DNA of 64,000 bases from Delphinus delphis (Eukaryota; Chordata; Mammalia; Artiodactyla; Delphinidae): NCBI RefSeq assembly GCF_949987515.2, contig NC_082688.1:74342731-74406730 (forward strand), read 5' to 3'. How positions within the stretch are numbered: position 1 is the stretch's first letter; the number at the start of each line of letters is the position of its first letter. The translations under genes and the position numbers were made by a program. The notes under the pieces are model-generated. The model made no database searches, was not told the origin of the DNA, and was given only the letters and a program-made list of their open reading frames with translations. This document shows, piece after piece, positions 45,945 to 57,469 of this stretch.

Positions 45945-46300
45945 AAATTAAAACGAATGAATATAACAAAACAGAAACTGACTCACAGATATAGAGAACA
46001 AACCGGTGGTCGCCAGAGGAGTAAAAGGTGGGGAGCTGGGCAAAGGGAATTAAGAGGTACAAACTCTAATTATAAAATAAATAAGTCACAGGTATATAAT
46101 ATACAGCATAGGAAGTATAATCAACAATACCGCAATAACTTTGTATGATGACAGATGGTTTCTAAACTTATCATGTTGATTATAATATTCACAATGTATA
46201 TGAATGTTGAAAGACTGTGTTGTATACCTGAAACTAATGCAATATTGTATGTCAACTATACTTCAATTAAAAAATAAAATAAAAATGAATGTCTAGTTAA

Positions 46301-47067
46301 ATCTAAGACAATTCCTGAGGGGTGTTGCAGTAAAAAAAAGAATCACATCTATCCTTGGAATTGAGATAGAATGTTTTCTACAAGTTTTTTTTTAAGTGTC
46401 CGGTGTTATTTTATAGATAACTATGTGTTTTGAATCATATAAGAAACAGATGGCAAAAATAATTCATAGAGCTGGGGCATTTGGGGCAAGATTAAGAAAC
46501 TTCTTGGGGGAAAATTCATGTGGAAAATTTCCAGGTACAGGTTATTGACAACTCTGATAGGCTTCTGAGACACTCAGTATATTCCACTTCTAAAACCCTG
46601 AGGACATCACGTAGGACTACATAGCTAGGGCCCATTACATGGCTATAGTACTCCGGGAAAGCATCGTGACAGCACAAATAGCTGTTCATGGTGACTTTTT
46701 TGTGACAGCCTTAGATAGACTGTGTTTGGGCTTTATCCATTTTTGTATAAAAGGCCAGCATATGTGAGTCCAGTTTCTCTCAAGAGTAAGCAGGACTAAG
46801 ACTCAGCGGGTGGTTGAACTAAAAAACCCACTAGCTACTATTTATCAAATACTTCCTAGTGTGGTATCCTTTGGCACATAAATAATTTATACATCATTAT
46901 CATGACAATGATTTCTACTCTTGTATACTTCTGTCAGCGTCTCAGCTACCCCTGGAGGAGAGAGAATTTGACCTGGGACTTTAAAGAAGGATAAGGTTTC
47001 AATAGTTTAATTTGCAAAGGAACAGGAAGATCCAGGACAAGCTTGAGCAAACAGAAATAACCTAAAG
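46301..47067. other. No gene or named repeat recognised
   Basis: Unassigned sequence right of the L1. It continues the host sequence from 39,756. Confidence 0.5.
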
Positions 47068-47299
47068 CAGCAGTCTCCGACCTTTTAGGCACCAGGGACT
47101 GGTTTCTTGGAAGACAATTTTTCCACCGATGGGGAGGGGGGAGGGGGTGATTCGGGCGGTAATGAGAGCGATGGGGAGCAATGGGGAGCTGCAGATGAAG
47201 CTTTGTTCCCTCTCCCCCAGCTCACCTCCTTCTGTGTGGCCCAGTTCCTAACAGGCCGAGGATTGGTACTGGTCCAGGGCCAGGGGTTGGGGACCCCTG
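47068..47299. mobile_element. hAT miniature DNA transposon with TIRs and 8-bp TSD
   Basis: It is 232 bp long, with terminal inverted repeats of 15 bp, CAGCAGTCTCCGACC on the left and, at the right end, GGTTGGGGACCCCTG (its reverse complement matches at 11 of 15). Its inner sequence contains 'aggcaccagggactggtttcttggaagacaatttttccacc' and 'cccagttcctaacaggccgagg'. Flanks give an 8-bp duplication, ACCTAAAG / GCCCAAAG, with two transitions. The 8-bp TSD and the CAG...CTG ends indicate hAT. No transposase is encoded. Two G-rich open frames over it are not genes. Confidence 0.85.
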
Positions 47300-47609
47300 G
47301 CCCAAAGGCACTACTGTGTAGTGTGGGGAGGAAAATGGGAGATGAGGCTAAAATGAAAGTTGAGCAAAAGGATTTTAGTGAACAATGGAGAGTTATCAAA
47401 AGTTTTTCAGCAAAGTGATAACAAAAAAACAGAATTTATTACCTACTCTTAAAGCAATGTGAATGAATGGGGGAAAAGAGGGAGGAAAATTAATGCAGCC
47501 TGTTTTTCAATAGCTGTAGAGGATATTTCACTGGGTTTATATTAAGCATGTTGTATACTTCAAATATTTTGTTAAGATTATCAATCAGGTTTTCCTAATC
47601 CTTTTCTTG
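47300..47609. other. No gene or named repeat recognised
   Basis: Short unassigned stretch between the hAT element and a MIR. Confidence 0.5.
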
Positions 47610-47860
47610 ATTCCAACTGAGACCTATGAGATTTAGAATCAAATTGCCTGAGTTTGAAACCTGTCTTCACCACTTACAGGCTGTATAACCTCAAGCAAGT
47701 TATTTAAGCTCCCTGGGCCTTGGTGAGCACATCTAGATGCCAGAGGCAGGAAGAACACCTACCTTATCAGGTTATAAAGACACAGTGAGTTAACACTTAT
47801 AAAGGCCAGCACAGTGTCTGGCATCTAGGAAGTATCTGATAAGTAGTAGCCAGTGTTAAA
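47610..47860 (+). repeat. MIR SINE (sense)
   Basis: 'attgcctgagtttgaaacctgtcttcaccacttacaggctgtataacctcaagcaagttatttaagctccctgggcc', 'accttatcaggttataaagacacagtgagttaacacttataaagg', 'cagcacagtgtctggcatctaggaagtat' are in MIR order. Confidence 0.88.
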
Positions 47861-49594
47861 TGACAGATAGATACCAATTAAATGCAGTTTTAATCATTTT
47901 GGCCCAGCTTTACAGCTTATTACCATCTCTGCATCTTTGGAGCATATTAACTATCTCTTCCATATTTGTGTCTCGTTGGGTCTTATGTGGCATGCCTCTT
48001 AGAGATCTCCTCTCACGTTAGTACCAATTCACTAACAAAAACAAATTGGGCACAGTTTTTCCACCAGACATAAGTTCCATTTGTCTATACCATATTACTC
48101 CACATTATCCACAAAAATATCACAACATTCTCTGTCAAATACTTTGCAAATTAAAATGATTATGAATATGCAGCAGACTGCTGTATTATTTAGACATCAG
48201 AAAATAAATTTCTGTGGTGTGACTTGTCCTAATGAACCCTCAGTGATGTCTGGAGATCAGTGTTTTCCCTTTTTAAGTCTTCCCAAATCTCTTAATACTC
48301 TGAGAATTTTAATAGAAAACAGTTAAAATCCATCACTCTGTATTTCTACTATCCATATTCCTCAGAGCACAGCTACATTTATATTCTATACAATACTCTT
48401 ACTCAGGAATCTGTGGTGATTTTTTTCTATACTAAATATAGAGGCAACTGTAGAAACCTTGAAGGGATTAGATTTAACTCATCATTAAAATAGGTGTGCT
48501 AAGAGGGTTAATTCCAGCAGGCCTGGAATTGGTCTGATCTGTTTTTCTGAAACACATGCATGGCACTGACATCTGGTCAAGGCATGAAACGCAGTTTTTA
48601 ATAGTGTGGTTTTGGAACAAGTTTTGGGGCCCATCTGTACCAGCCCATCAGCATTGTTTATTAATTAGAGCAAGATTGATGGTTTGCAGGCAGTTTCGGT
48701 GAGACCCAGAGGACTCTGCCACTGGGTCTGGTCATATAGCAATAATGTACCTACGTACCCAACAGGAGTATAAGCCACACTTGAGACGCCATCTTGGGCT
48801 TTCTAGTTCTCAGGCTTTCCACGCACACATAATTTGTTCCTGATCTGAGAAGGAAGGCACATCTGATACGGCCCTGCAGAGGAAGGAGAATAGAAGCCGA
48901 CTTCCGGCTTCATCAAACCCTTTGCTATGAAGCAGTCCCCGGCTCCAATGAATATCCTTACTGCTATTCTAACACAATATACTGTTGCTATTGTGTGTCC
49001 TTTTCTGAAACTAAACTGTAGGTTCAGAAGTATTATCATTTGGGGTCTTATGAGTCCACCATCTGCACAATAGGCAAAATAAAGTACACCATCATTTTTT
49101 AGTTACACAATTTTATATGTTTATATTTATATTCCTGAAGTAATCCTATTTCTATTACTTTTATACATGAGCTCATCAGTTATGAAATATACCTATTGGA
49201 ATCAAGCATAATACAAGAAAAAAATATCAGATAAAATAATATTGATGCAACCCTGATGTGGACTGCAGCCCACTGCAATGGTGAATTTGGAAGCAAGTGA
49301 TCTCACTTATATGAAAATTGTTACGTTGAGAATAATCAGGATCAGTGGTCTAAGGGGAAATCCTTACAGGGAGAATGGTCCATGGTAATAGAAGAGGGTG
49401 ACAAAAGATAAACACACAATTCTCCAACATAAGAGCGTGGTAGACACAGAATTAGGCTCAAGTTCTGGAGCTACTACCATCCATACTTCTTATATGGCCT
49501 CAGGCCAAATAGTTCTGAGAATCTGATATAATCTGAGGAGAAGTGTTTATATTTTGCTCAACTTCAGTTAGCAATTTCAATTCCAGTATTAGGA
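47861..49594. other. No gene recognised
   Basis: No supportable exon or repeat family. The part at 48,740-49,000 has a slightly raised GC content and might be an old LTR, but I cannot defend that. Confidence 0.45.
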
Positions 49595-49800
49595 ATGATG
49601 AATCTTATTTTCTTTACTTCCATGGCACATATTACAAGTTGTAATTATCTTGATTACTTGTTTCACTTATTTACTATTGTTTTTTTCCACTAAAATGGAA
49701 GCTCTTTGACAGCAGAGAACTTCTGTATCATGCTTCCTAATGTATCCCTAGTGCCTAAAGCTTAACACATCATAGACGATAAAAAAAAGTTTAAAATTTT
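49595..49800 (+). repeat. L2 LINE 3' part (sense)
   Basis: 'catggcacatattacaagttgtaattatcttgattacttgtttcac', 'ctaaaatggaagctctttgacagcagagaacttctg', and 'tatccctagtgcctaaagcttaacacatcatagacg' are the L2 3' order. Confidence 0.75.
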
Positions 49801-49804
49801 TCAT

Positions 49805-50030
49805 TTACTAGATGTTAACTATACTCTAGGCTTTGTTATAAGTGTTTTGCATATATTAATTCATTAAATACATGCCACATCATATAATATAGCTACAGTC
49901 TAAAATATTACAGATGAGGAAAGCAAGGCACAGAGGGGTTAAGTAAATTGCTCAAGGCCACACAGCTAATAAATGGCAGAGCCACTTGAGCTCAGATAGC
50001 CTGACTCCAGAATCCAGGCTCTTGGAAACT
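49805..50030 (-). repeat. MIR SINE (antisense)
   Basis: 'gttataagtgttttgcatatattaattcattaaatac...attacagatgaggaaagcaaggcacagaggggttaagtaaattgctcaaggccacacagctaataaatggcagagcc' is a clear antisense MIR, followed by 'cctgactccagaatccaggctctt'. Confidence 0.92.
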
Positions 50031-50049
50031 CCTCAAAAGTGAACAGCTA

Positions 50050-50249
50050 TGGGCTTCCCTGGTGGCGCAGTGGTTGAGAGTCCGCCTGCCGATGCAGGGG
50101 ACGCCGGTTCGTGCCCCGGTCTGGGAAGATCCCACATACCGTGGAGCGGCTGGGCCCATGAGCCATGGCCGCTGGGCCTGCGCGTCCGGAGCCTGTGCTC
50201 AACGGGAGAGGCCACAACAGTGAGAGGCCCGCGTACCGCAAAAAAAAAA
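50050..50249 (+). mobile_element. CHR SINE
   Basis: Short-form CHR SINE with an intact box B region (GGTTCGTGCCCCGG), and a small deletion in the GTGCTC(CGC)AACGGG segment relative to the others. A perfect 15-bp TSD, AAAAGTGAACAGCTA, lies at 50,035-50,049 and 50,250-50,264, at the right edge of the MIR. Frames over it are shadows. Confidence 0.95.
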
Positions 50250-50264
50250 AAAAGTGAACAGCTA

Positions 50265-51789
50265 AATATTCAGATCATCTTAGAAAATCACTTATTAATC
50301 GTTGCTAAATAGTTCAGTGTTTAAAGGAAGATTTTATTTTTCACCTTTCATCTAAGCTTTTTTCTTAAATTATTAGGAACATACATATAAAGGCCTAAAT
50401 TCTATCAAGGCAAGCAACTCCTTTCTAAAGGAAATCAGATCAAGAATCCCTTGTATCTTCAGAAGCATCGTAGTAGTTCCAATGTCACCTCTGAGAAGGA
50501 TTTATTTGTGTCACACAAACAGAAGCAGGTGGCCCGATGCAGGTGTTGTCATGTTTGTGGAGCTTTAATGAGGATGTGAGAGTTAGTTGGGAAAGAGAAT
50601 AGCAAAAATGAGGTTTTCTTTCCCTCCATCTCCAGCTTATCTGAGGGTAAAAAGGCACACATCACAGCACTATGTAGGATGGAAGCAAACAACAAACTGT
50701 TTCTTCTAAGTTAAAAATTTCCATAATTGTGAGAGCCCCTACTGGTAGAGGCAAGCAGAGACTGGCAATGGGAAATATAAGAGGTAAAGTACTAATCCTA
50801 GAGAGAGGCCCAGAATGCCCCAGGAAGACGTGGATTTGTTTCTACTGTATTGGAAAGGCTTATTTTGCTCAGAGAGAATGGCATGTCTCTGTAATTTATT
50901 TTTCCAGTTCAATTTGATTTTAAATTTGAAATATAACTATTAAAAAAAAAACACTACCAATCATCCCTAACTACCCTACAGTATAGGTCATACCAGACCT
51001 ATAATTGATTTTCTGCTTCTCAAATTCTTACACCAAAAGGCAGATGTATATGGAGTTGAGGAAAGGACTAAGCATATTCATATCACAAATAAGATTCTCT
51101 AGGAACAAAGTAAAGTGGGTTCCACTCATTTTTTGGTGACTTTATAGATTTTATTTTTGTAGTAAGAATGAAACTATTTACCGTCAATGTCTTGGGAAAG
51201 AAAAGGAGAGGAAACTCTAAATAACTATGACTCTGTGAGTTTCTCCTTGTACTGCTCCAAAATATAAATGAAAAATAAAATATTTAACATGAAAATTAAA
51301 GACATATTTAGGGCCCCAAATTAGATATATAGTACAGTGAACAAGAAATGGAATAGAAACTCATAATGATCAGCAGGGATGGAGCCACGAGCCTGCTGAG
51401 CTCCAGGTCTGCAAGCAGACAAAAGTAACTATACATTTAATTCTTGCATTGCTGCACAGTAACAGGGAAAAACACAACACTTCTCTTTCTGTGAAATAGA
51501 GACAGAATCACTAATTGAACTGAGGGCTAGAGCAAGCTTCCCTCCTGAAGAAGAAGCCTGACTAAAAGTTCCAAGTGCTTTTAGAACTAAATGTGGTTGA
51601 AACACACACACACATACATGAACAGATACAAAGAATAACAGATACAAAGAATACAAAGAGCCAAGTTGCTTTCTGGTCCAGGGGCTGCATCTTCCTTAAG
51701 ATTAAAATTGAAACACAAAAGGAGCCTGAGCCATTAATATGAGACTGAGGGACTGGAAAACTAGGTGGATGCAAGTATCTGCCTGCTAG
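50265..51789. other. No gene recognised; tandem repeat
   Basis: Unassigned sequence apart from (CA)n at 51,602-51,614 and the 16-bp tandem repeat next to it. Confidence 0.5.
51621..51660. repeat. 16-bp tandem repeat
   Basis: Two perfect copies of AACAGATACAAAGAAT (51,621-51,636 and 51,637-51,652) are followed by a partial third (ACAAAGAG). Confidence 0.92.
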
Positions 51790-52352
51790 ATAAGGGAAGA
51801 AAAAAGTTTAAAAAATACTCAGAACATGTAGAAAGATAGCCACAAACTTAACAATAAATGAGATAAATTTAGCCCCAATAAAATGGAAATAATGCAAAAC
51901 TCTCAGAAAAACCTTGACATAAAATAGGCTTAATGTCTTAAAGAATATGATCTGTAAAAATTATAAAAATTGTAAGCTAAAAACAGGCAGATGTTAATGA
52001 ATAGACAGAGATGAAAATTAGACCATTAGAAGTCCTACTATAAATATGGATATTTTTAAAACGTAATAAGGGAAATAAAATCTAGATACTATACATGAAG
52101 CAGTATAATATCATTTCAAGGTAGACTGAAAAGTTTAGTATGTATATTTTGAACCCAAAAGCAAATACTTAAATAATTAAGAATTATAACAAATGAGCCA
52201 AAAAGATAGGTAAAATGAAACTATAAATAATATTCAATTAATCCAAAGAAGGCAGTGAAAGAGAAAAAGGGAACCAAAAAATAGGTGAGACAAAGAGAAA
52301 ACAAATAGCCAGTTGTTAGACTTACAAATTGACATTACATGTAAATGGTCTA

Positions 52353-52920
52353 TTGATGGACATTTAGGTTGCCTAAATGTCCAATGACAGATGAATGGAT
52401 AAAGAAGATGTGGTACATACATACAATGCAATATTACTCAGCCATAAAAAAAGAACAAAATAATGCCATTTGCAGCAACATGGATGGACCTACAGATTGT
52501 CATACCGATTGAAGTAACACAGACAGAGAAAAACATATATCATATGATATCGCTTATATGTGAAATCTAAAAAAAATGGTACAAATGAACTTACATACAA
52601 AACAGAAATACAGTCTGTTTACAGATGTACAGATGCAGAGAACAAACTTATGGTTACCAGGGTGGAAAAGAGGGGAGGGATAAACTGGGAGATTTGGGAT
52701 TGACATATATACACTGCTATATATTAATATAAAATACATAACAAATAAGGACCTACTGTATAGCACAGGGAACTCTGCTCAGTACTCTGTAATGACCTAT
52801 ATTGGAAAAGAGTCTAAAACAGAGTGTATATATGTATATTTATAACTGATTCATATTGCTGTACACCTGAAACTAAACAACACTGTAAATCAACTATACT
52901 CCAATAACAATTTTTTTTAA
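52353..52920 (+). mobile_element. 5'-truncated L1 (ORF2 end and 3' UTR)
   Basis: It starts in the ORF2 C-terminus ('aatattactcagccataaaaa', then 'gccatttgcagcaacatggatggacc') and ends with the artiodactyl-type 3' UTR ('gacctactgtatagcacagggaactctgctcagtac...ctatactccaataacaattttttttaa'). A perfect 14-bp TSD, ATGTAAATGGTCTA, lies at 52,339-52,352 and 52,921-52,934; the target is the NVNG region of an older L1. Confidence 0.95.
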
Positions 52921-53034
52921 ATGTAAATGGTCTAAACACCTCAAGTAAGAAAAAGACTGTCAGATTGAATAGAAAAACAAGACCAAGATTGGTGCCAACA
53001 GTAAGAATGCAAACAACAAGAATCTCAGACTAAT

Positions 53035-53330
53035 TATACTCTGTGAAAGAAGCCATTCAAACCAGACTATATAATGTATAATAACATTTATATAAAATTC
53101 TGAAAAATACAAGCTAACCTATAGTGACAGTACATCAGTAGTTGTCAGGGTAGAAGGCAGGGAAATCCAGGAGGGGATGATTCCAGAGGGGCACAAGGAA
53201 ATTCTAGGAAATTATATATGTCCACTTTCTTGACTGAGGTAAGGATTTCAGAGATCTTTGCAAATTGTATATTTTAAATATATGCAATTTACTTTTTATA
53301 CATTTTGCCTCATTAAAACTGCTAATCAAT
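53035..53330 (+). mobile_element. Old L1 3' end fragment
   Basis: 'tgaaagaagccattcaaaccagactatataatgtataataacatttatataaaattctgaaaa', '...gttgtcagggtagaagg', and 'caaattgtatattttaaatatatgcaattt' are in the order of an L1M 3' UTR. It is followed by an AATG-type simple repeat (53,327-53,345). It may be a separate insertion or a rearranged part. Confidence 0.65.
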
Positions 53331-54539
53331 GAATGAATGAATGAACTGGCAGAGAAATATTTCTGTTACGTGAAACAAAATTGAAAGCAAAATGCACTAG
53401 TAGCAATCTAGAGGGATATGACATAAAACTGGAGACAGAAATTCACAAAATAAATAAAACAACTATAGACTGGTAAGCATCTAACAATATTTTCTAAAAT
53501 ATATAAAGAATAAGCTGAATGAATTACTAGAAGAAATTGTTACCTCCACAAGTATAGTGGGATATTTAAAAATACACACCAGAAACTAATAGATCAATTA
53601 TTAAGCTTAATCTAACAAATATATTTAGAGTCTACTTCTGAAAATAGATTATATAATAAATCACACAAAAAAATTTCAACTAAAATAAATACATTAATAG
53701 TTTTTAACTATAAATGCTAGTTAATAAGAAAACAACAAAAGATACTTTTAGAAAAGATAAAATGAACTTTTAGATCATTAAAATGTATTCTAATTCATGA
53801 GTTAAATATGAAAGTACAAGAAAATTTTTCAAATATTTTGAAATTAATTTTAAAAAGGAAGTCCACATTTCAAGATTCTACAATGCAGCCAAATAAATTC
53901 TTGAAGAAAATACATAGCTCTAAATTTCTTTTTTTTTAAATATTGACAATAAATCCATTTAGCATTCAAATCAACTACCAGGGGAAAAAAAGTAAAATGT
54001 ACAATTCAGTAAATTTAGAAGAAAATAAATAATAAAGATAAAAGCAAAAATTCAAGAAAATAAACACAAATTTTTTTGTTGTTTTTTGTTTTTTTTTGCT
54101 GCCAAGACCTATAAAATGTGCAAACCTCTGGGAAGGTTTATCAAAGATAAAAGAAAAATGTAAAAATATATATTAGGAGTTAAAATGTTAGAAGCATAGT
54201 TATAGTTAAAAGATATTAATAATACCACTATAAAACATTAGATCAAAAAATAAATTTAAAAGTTGATAATTTATGATTAAAATATAGATTATTTAAATAT
54301 CTTAAAACCTGATTTTTAAAAAACACAAAGAAAGAATGAAGTGAAAGTCTGTAATATCTCTTAACACAGTAGGTCCAAAATAGTTTTTTAGAAATAGCTC
54401 ATCTTTATTCAAAAATAGAAAAATAAGAAATACATCATGAATTATAGCACAAAGAAGCAAAACTAAATAGTCATCTCAGTAGGTGCAGAAAAAAAACTGC
54501 TGACATCAAATTCTTGTATTATTTAAAAATACATAACTA

Positions 54540-56523
54540 GGAGTAGGGGAAGATGGCGGAAGAGTAAGACGCGGAGATCACCTTCCTCCCCAAAGATACA
54601 TCAGAAATACATCTACACGTGGAACAACTCCTACAGGATACCTACTAAACGCTGGCAGAAGACCTCAGACCTCCCAAAAGGCAAGAAACCCCCCACGTAT
54701 CTGGGTAGGGGAAAAGAAAAAAGAATAAACAGAGACAAAAGAATAGGGACGGGACCTGCACCAGTGGGAGGGAGCTGTGAAGGAGAAAAAGCTTCCACAC
54801 ACTAGGAAGGCCCTTCGCGGGCAGAGACTGTGGGTGGCGGAGTGGGAGGAGCTTCGGGGCCACGGTGGACACCGCAGCAACAGGGGTGCGGAGGGCAAAG
54901 TGGTGAGATTCCCACACAGAGGATCGCTGCTGACCAGTACTCACCAGCACGAGAGGCTTGTCTGCTCACCCACCGGGGCGGGCGGGGCTGGGAGATGAGG
55001 TTCGGGCTTCGGTGGGAGCGCCGGGAGAGGACTGGGGTTGGCGGAGTGAACACAGCCTGCAGGGAGTAGTGCGCCACGGCTAGCCGGGAGGGAGTCCGGC
55101 AAAAAGTCTGGACCTACCAAAGAGGCAAGAGACTTTTTCTTCCCTCTCTGTTTCCTGGTGCACGAGGAGAAGGGATTACGAACGCTGCTTAAAGGAGCTC
55201 CAGAGATGGGCGCCAGCCGCAACTAACAGCGTGGACCCTAGAGACAGGCATGAGACGCTAAGGCTGCTGCTGCTGCCACCGAAAAGCCTGTGTGCGAGCA
55301 CAGGTCACTCTCCACACCTCCCGTCCAGGGAGCCTGTGCCGCCCGGCACTGCCAGGGTCCCGTGATCCAGGGACAACTTCCCTAGGAGAACGCACAGCGC
55401 GCCTTAGGCTGGTGCAACGTCAGGCTGGCCTCTGCCGCCGCAGGCTCGCCCCGCCTCCGTAAGCCTGCCTCTGCCTGGCCTGAGTGAGCTGGAGCCCCCG
55501 AGTCAGCGGCTCCTTTAACCCCGTCCTGTCTGAGCGAAGAACAGATGCCGTCCCGCGACCTACATGCAGAGGCGGGGCCAAATCCAAAGCTGAACCCCGG
55601 GAGCTGTGCAAAAAAGAAGAAAAAAGGGAAATCTCTCCCAGCAGCCTCAGAAGCAGCGGATTAAATATCCACAATCAACTTGATGTACCCTGCATCTGTG
55701 GAATACATGAATAGACAACAAACCATCCCAAATTGAGGACGAGGTCTTTGAGAGCAAGATTTATTATTTTTTCCCCTTTTCCTCTTTTTGTGAGTGTGTA
55801 CGCTTCTGTGTGAGATTTTGTCTGTATAGCTTTGCTTTCACCATTTGTCCTAGGGTTCTATCCATCCGTTTTTTTTTCTCTTACTTTAAAAAAAACTTTT
55901 TTTCTTAATAATTATTTCTTAATTTTAATAACTTTATTTTATTTTGCCTTAATTTATTTTATTTTCTTTTATTCTCTTTCTTTCTTTCTTTCTTTCGTTC
56001 TACTTTTTCTCCCTTTTATTCTAAGCCGTGTGGATGAAAGGCTCTTGGTGCTACAGCCAGAAGTCAGTGCTGTGCCTCTGTGGTGGGAGAGCCAACTTCA
56101 GGACACTGGTCCACAAGAGACCTCCTAGCTCCACATAATGTCAAATGGTGAAACTCTCCCAAAGATCTCCATCTCAACACCAGCACCCAGCTTCACTCAA
56201 CGACCAGCAAGCTACAGTGGTGGACACCCTATGCCAAACAACTAGCAAGACAGGAACACAACCCCACCCATTAGCAGAGAGGCTGCCTAAAATCATAATA
56301 TGTCCACAGACACCCCAAAACACACCACCAGACGTGGACCTGCCCACCAGAAAGACAAGATCCAGCCTCATCCACTAGAACACAGGCACTAGTCCCCTCC
56401 ACCAGGAAGCCTACACAACCCACTGAACCAACCTTAGCCACTGGGGACAGACACCAAAAACAACGGGAACTACGAACCTGCAGCTTGCAAAAAGGAGACC
56501 CCAAACACAGTAAGATAAGCAAA
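54540..56523 (+). promoter_or_regulatory. L1 5' UTR (internal promoter region)
   Basis: About 2 kb precede ORF1. The first kilobase is GC-rich with many CpG sites, unlike its AT-rich surroundings, as expected for an L1 internal promoter. AAGATGGCGG at 54,550-54,559 resembles the YY1 site that directs transcription start in human L1; here it sits at almost the same distance from the 5' end. A T-rich part (55,750-56,020) with a CTTT repeat (55,972-55,998) follows. Long antisense and sense frames (54,645-55,674) reflect composition. Promoter activity is inferred. Confidence 0.75.
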
Positions 56524-57411
56524 ATGAGAAGACAGAAAAACACACAGCAGATGAAGGAGCAAGATAAAAACCCACCAGACCTAACAAATGAAGAGGAAAT
56601 AGGCAGTCTACCTGAAAAAGAATTCAGAATAATGATAGTAAAGATGATCCAAAAATCTTGGAAATAGAATAGAGAAAATGCAGGAAACATTTAACAAGGA
56701 CCAAGAAGAACTAAAGATGAAACAAACAACGATAAACAACACAATAAATGACATTAAAAATACTCCAGATGGGATCAATAGCAGAATAACTGAGGCAGAA
56801 GAACGGATAAGTGACCTGGAAGATAAAATAGTGGAAATAACAACTGCAGAGCAGAATAAAGAAAAAAGAATGAAAAGAACTGAGGACAGTCTCAGAGACC
56901 TCTGGGACAACATGAAATGCACCAACATTCAAATTATAGAGGTTCCAGAAGAAGAAGAGAAATAGAAAGGGACTGAGAAAATATTTGAAGAGATTATAGT
57001 TGAAAATTTCCCTAATATGGGAAAGGAAATAGTTAATCAAGTCCAGGAAGCACAGAGAGTCCCATACAGGATAAATCCAAGAAGAAACACGCCAAGACAC
57101 ATATTAATCAAACTGTTAAAAATTAAATACAAAGAAAACATATTAAAAGCAGCAAGGGGAAAATAACACACAAGGGAATCCCCATAAGGTTAACAGCTGA
57201 TCTTTCAGCAGAAACTCTGCAAGCCAGAAGGGAGTGGCAAGACATACTGAGAGTGATGAAGGAGAAAAACCTACGACCAAGATTACTCTACCCAGCAAGG
57301 ATCTCATTCAGATTTGATGGAGAAATTAAAACCTTTACAAACAAGCAAAAGCTGAGAGAGTTCAGCAGCACCAAACCAGCTTTACAATAAATGCTAAAGT
57401 AACTTCTCTAG
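56524..57411 (+). pseudogene. L1 ORF1 pseudogene
   Basis: L1 ORF1 encodes the trimeric RNA-binding chaperone of the L1 particle. From an ATG at 56,524 the first part is open, then one extra A in the run at 56,650-56,654 shifts the frame. The next segment (56,678-56,965) shows a coiled coil (INSRITEAEERISDLEDK region) leading to the NIQIIEVPEEEE part of the RNA-binding domain, and is stopped by TAG at 56,963-56,965. A stop and frame disruption near 57,162-57,200 break the C-terminal domain. Stops also occur just before the normal end. The start was chosen as the first in-frame ATG after an L1-typical leader; upstream ATG at 56,485 gives a longer N-terminus. Confidence 0.85.
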
Positions 57412-57469
57412 GCAAGAAACACAAGAGAAGGAAAAGACCTATAATAAGAGACCCAAAACAATTAAGAAA

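Larger units (their letters stand above)
39772..46285 (+). mobile_element. Near full-length L1, decayed, with 15-bp TSD
   Basis: It is bounded by a perfect 15-bp TSD, TGAATGTCTAGTTAA, at 39,757-39,771 and 46,286-46,300. The copy of 6.5 kb has a 5' UTR (39,772 to about 40,837), a broken ORF1, a broken ORF2 and a 3' UTR ending in an A-rich tail (AAAAAATAAAATAAAAA). The 5' end ('gagccttgatcatgacggcag...') and length show that the whole element was copied. Both ORFs are riddled with stops and shifts. Its 5' UTR differs from that of the L1 at 54,540, so it belongs to another, older subfamily. Confidence 0.95.
51790..54539 (+). mobile_element. Old L1M copy (inter-ORF and ORF2 first half), with nested insertions
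   Basis: An AT-rich inter-ORF stretch leads to 'gacattacatgtaaatggtct' and, after a nested L1 tail, 'tctaaacacctcaagtaagaaaaagactgtcag' (ORF2 start). Endonuclease-like remnants lie near 53,420-53,870 and reverse transcriptase-like remnants up to 54,539. The copy resumes at 61,883 with 'aagttaaggcaaggatacctgttttcccc' and 'tcattatttgtagatgg', the part of ORF2 next expected, so it was split by the 7.3-kb L1. All frames are broken. Confidence 0.75.

Noticed and set aside
47085..47418. Overlapping 103/104-codon frames on both strands
   Set aside because: They lie mostly inside the hAT miniature element, whose G-rich sequence lacks stops.
48740..49060. Solo LTR of an endogenous retrovirus
   Set aside because: GC content is raised and there is an AATAAA at 49,078, but I could see no TG...CA ends or 4-6 bp duplication.
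54645..55674. Several open frames of 73-101 codons, sense and antisense, in GC-rich sequence, as a CpG-island gene
   Set aside because: This is the 5' UTR of a full-length L1, defined by its perfect TSD and by ORF1 downstream.
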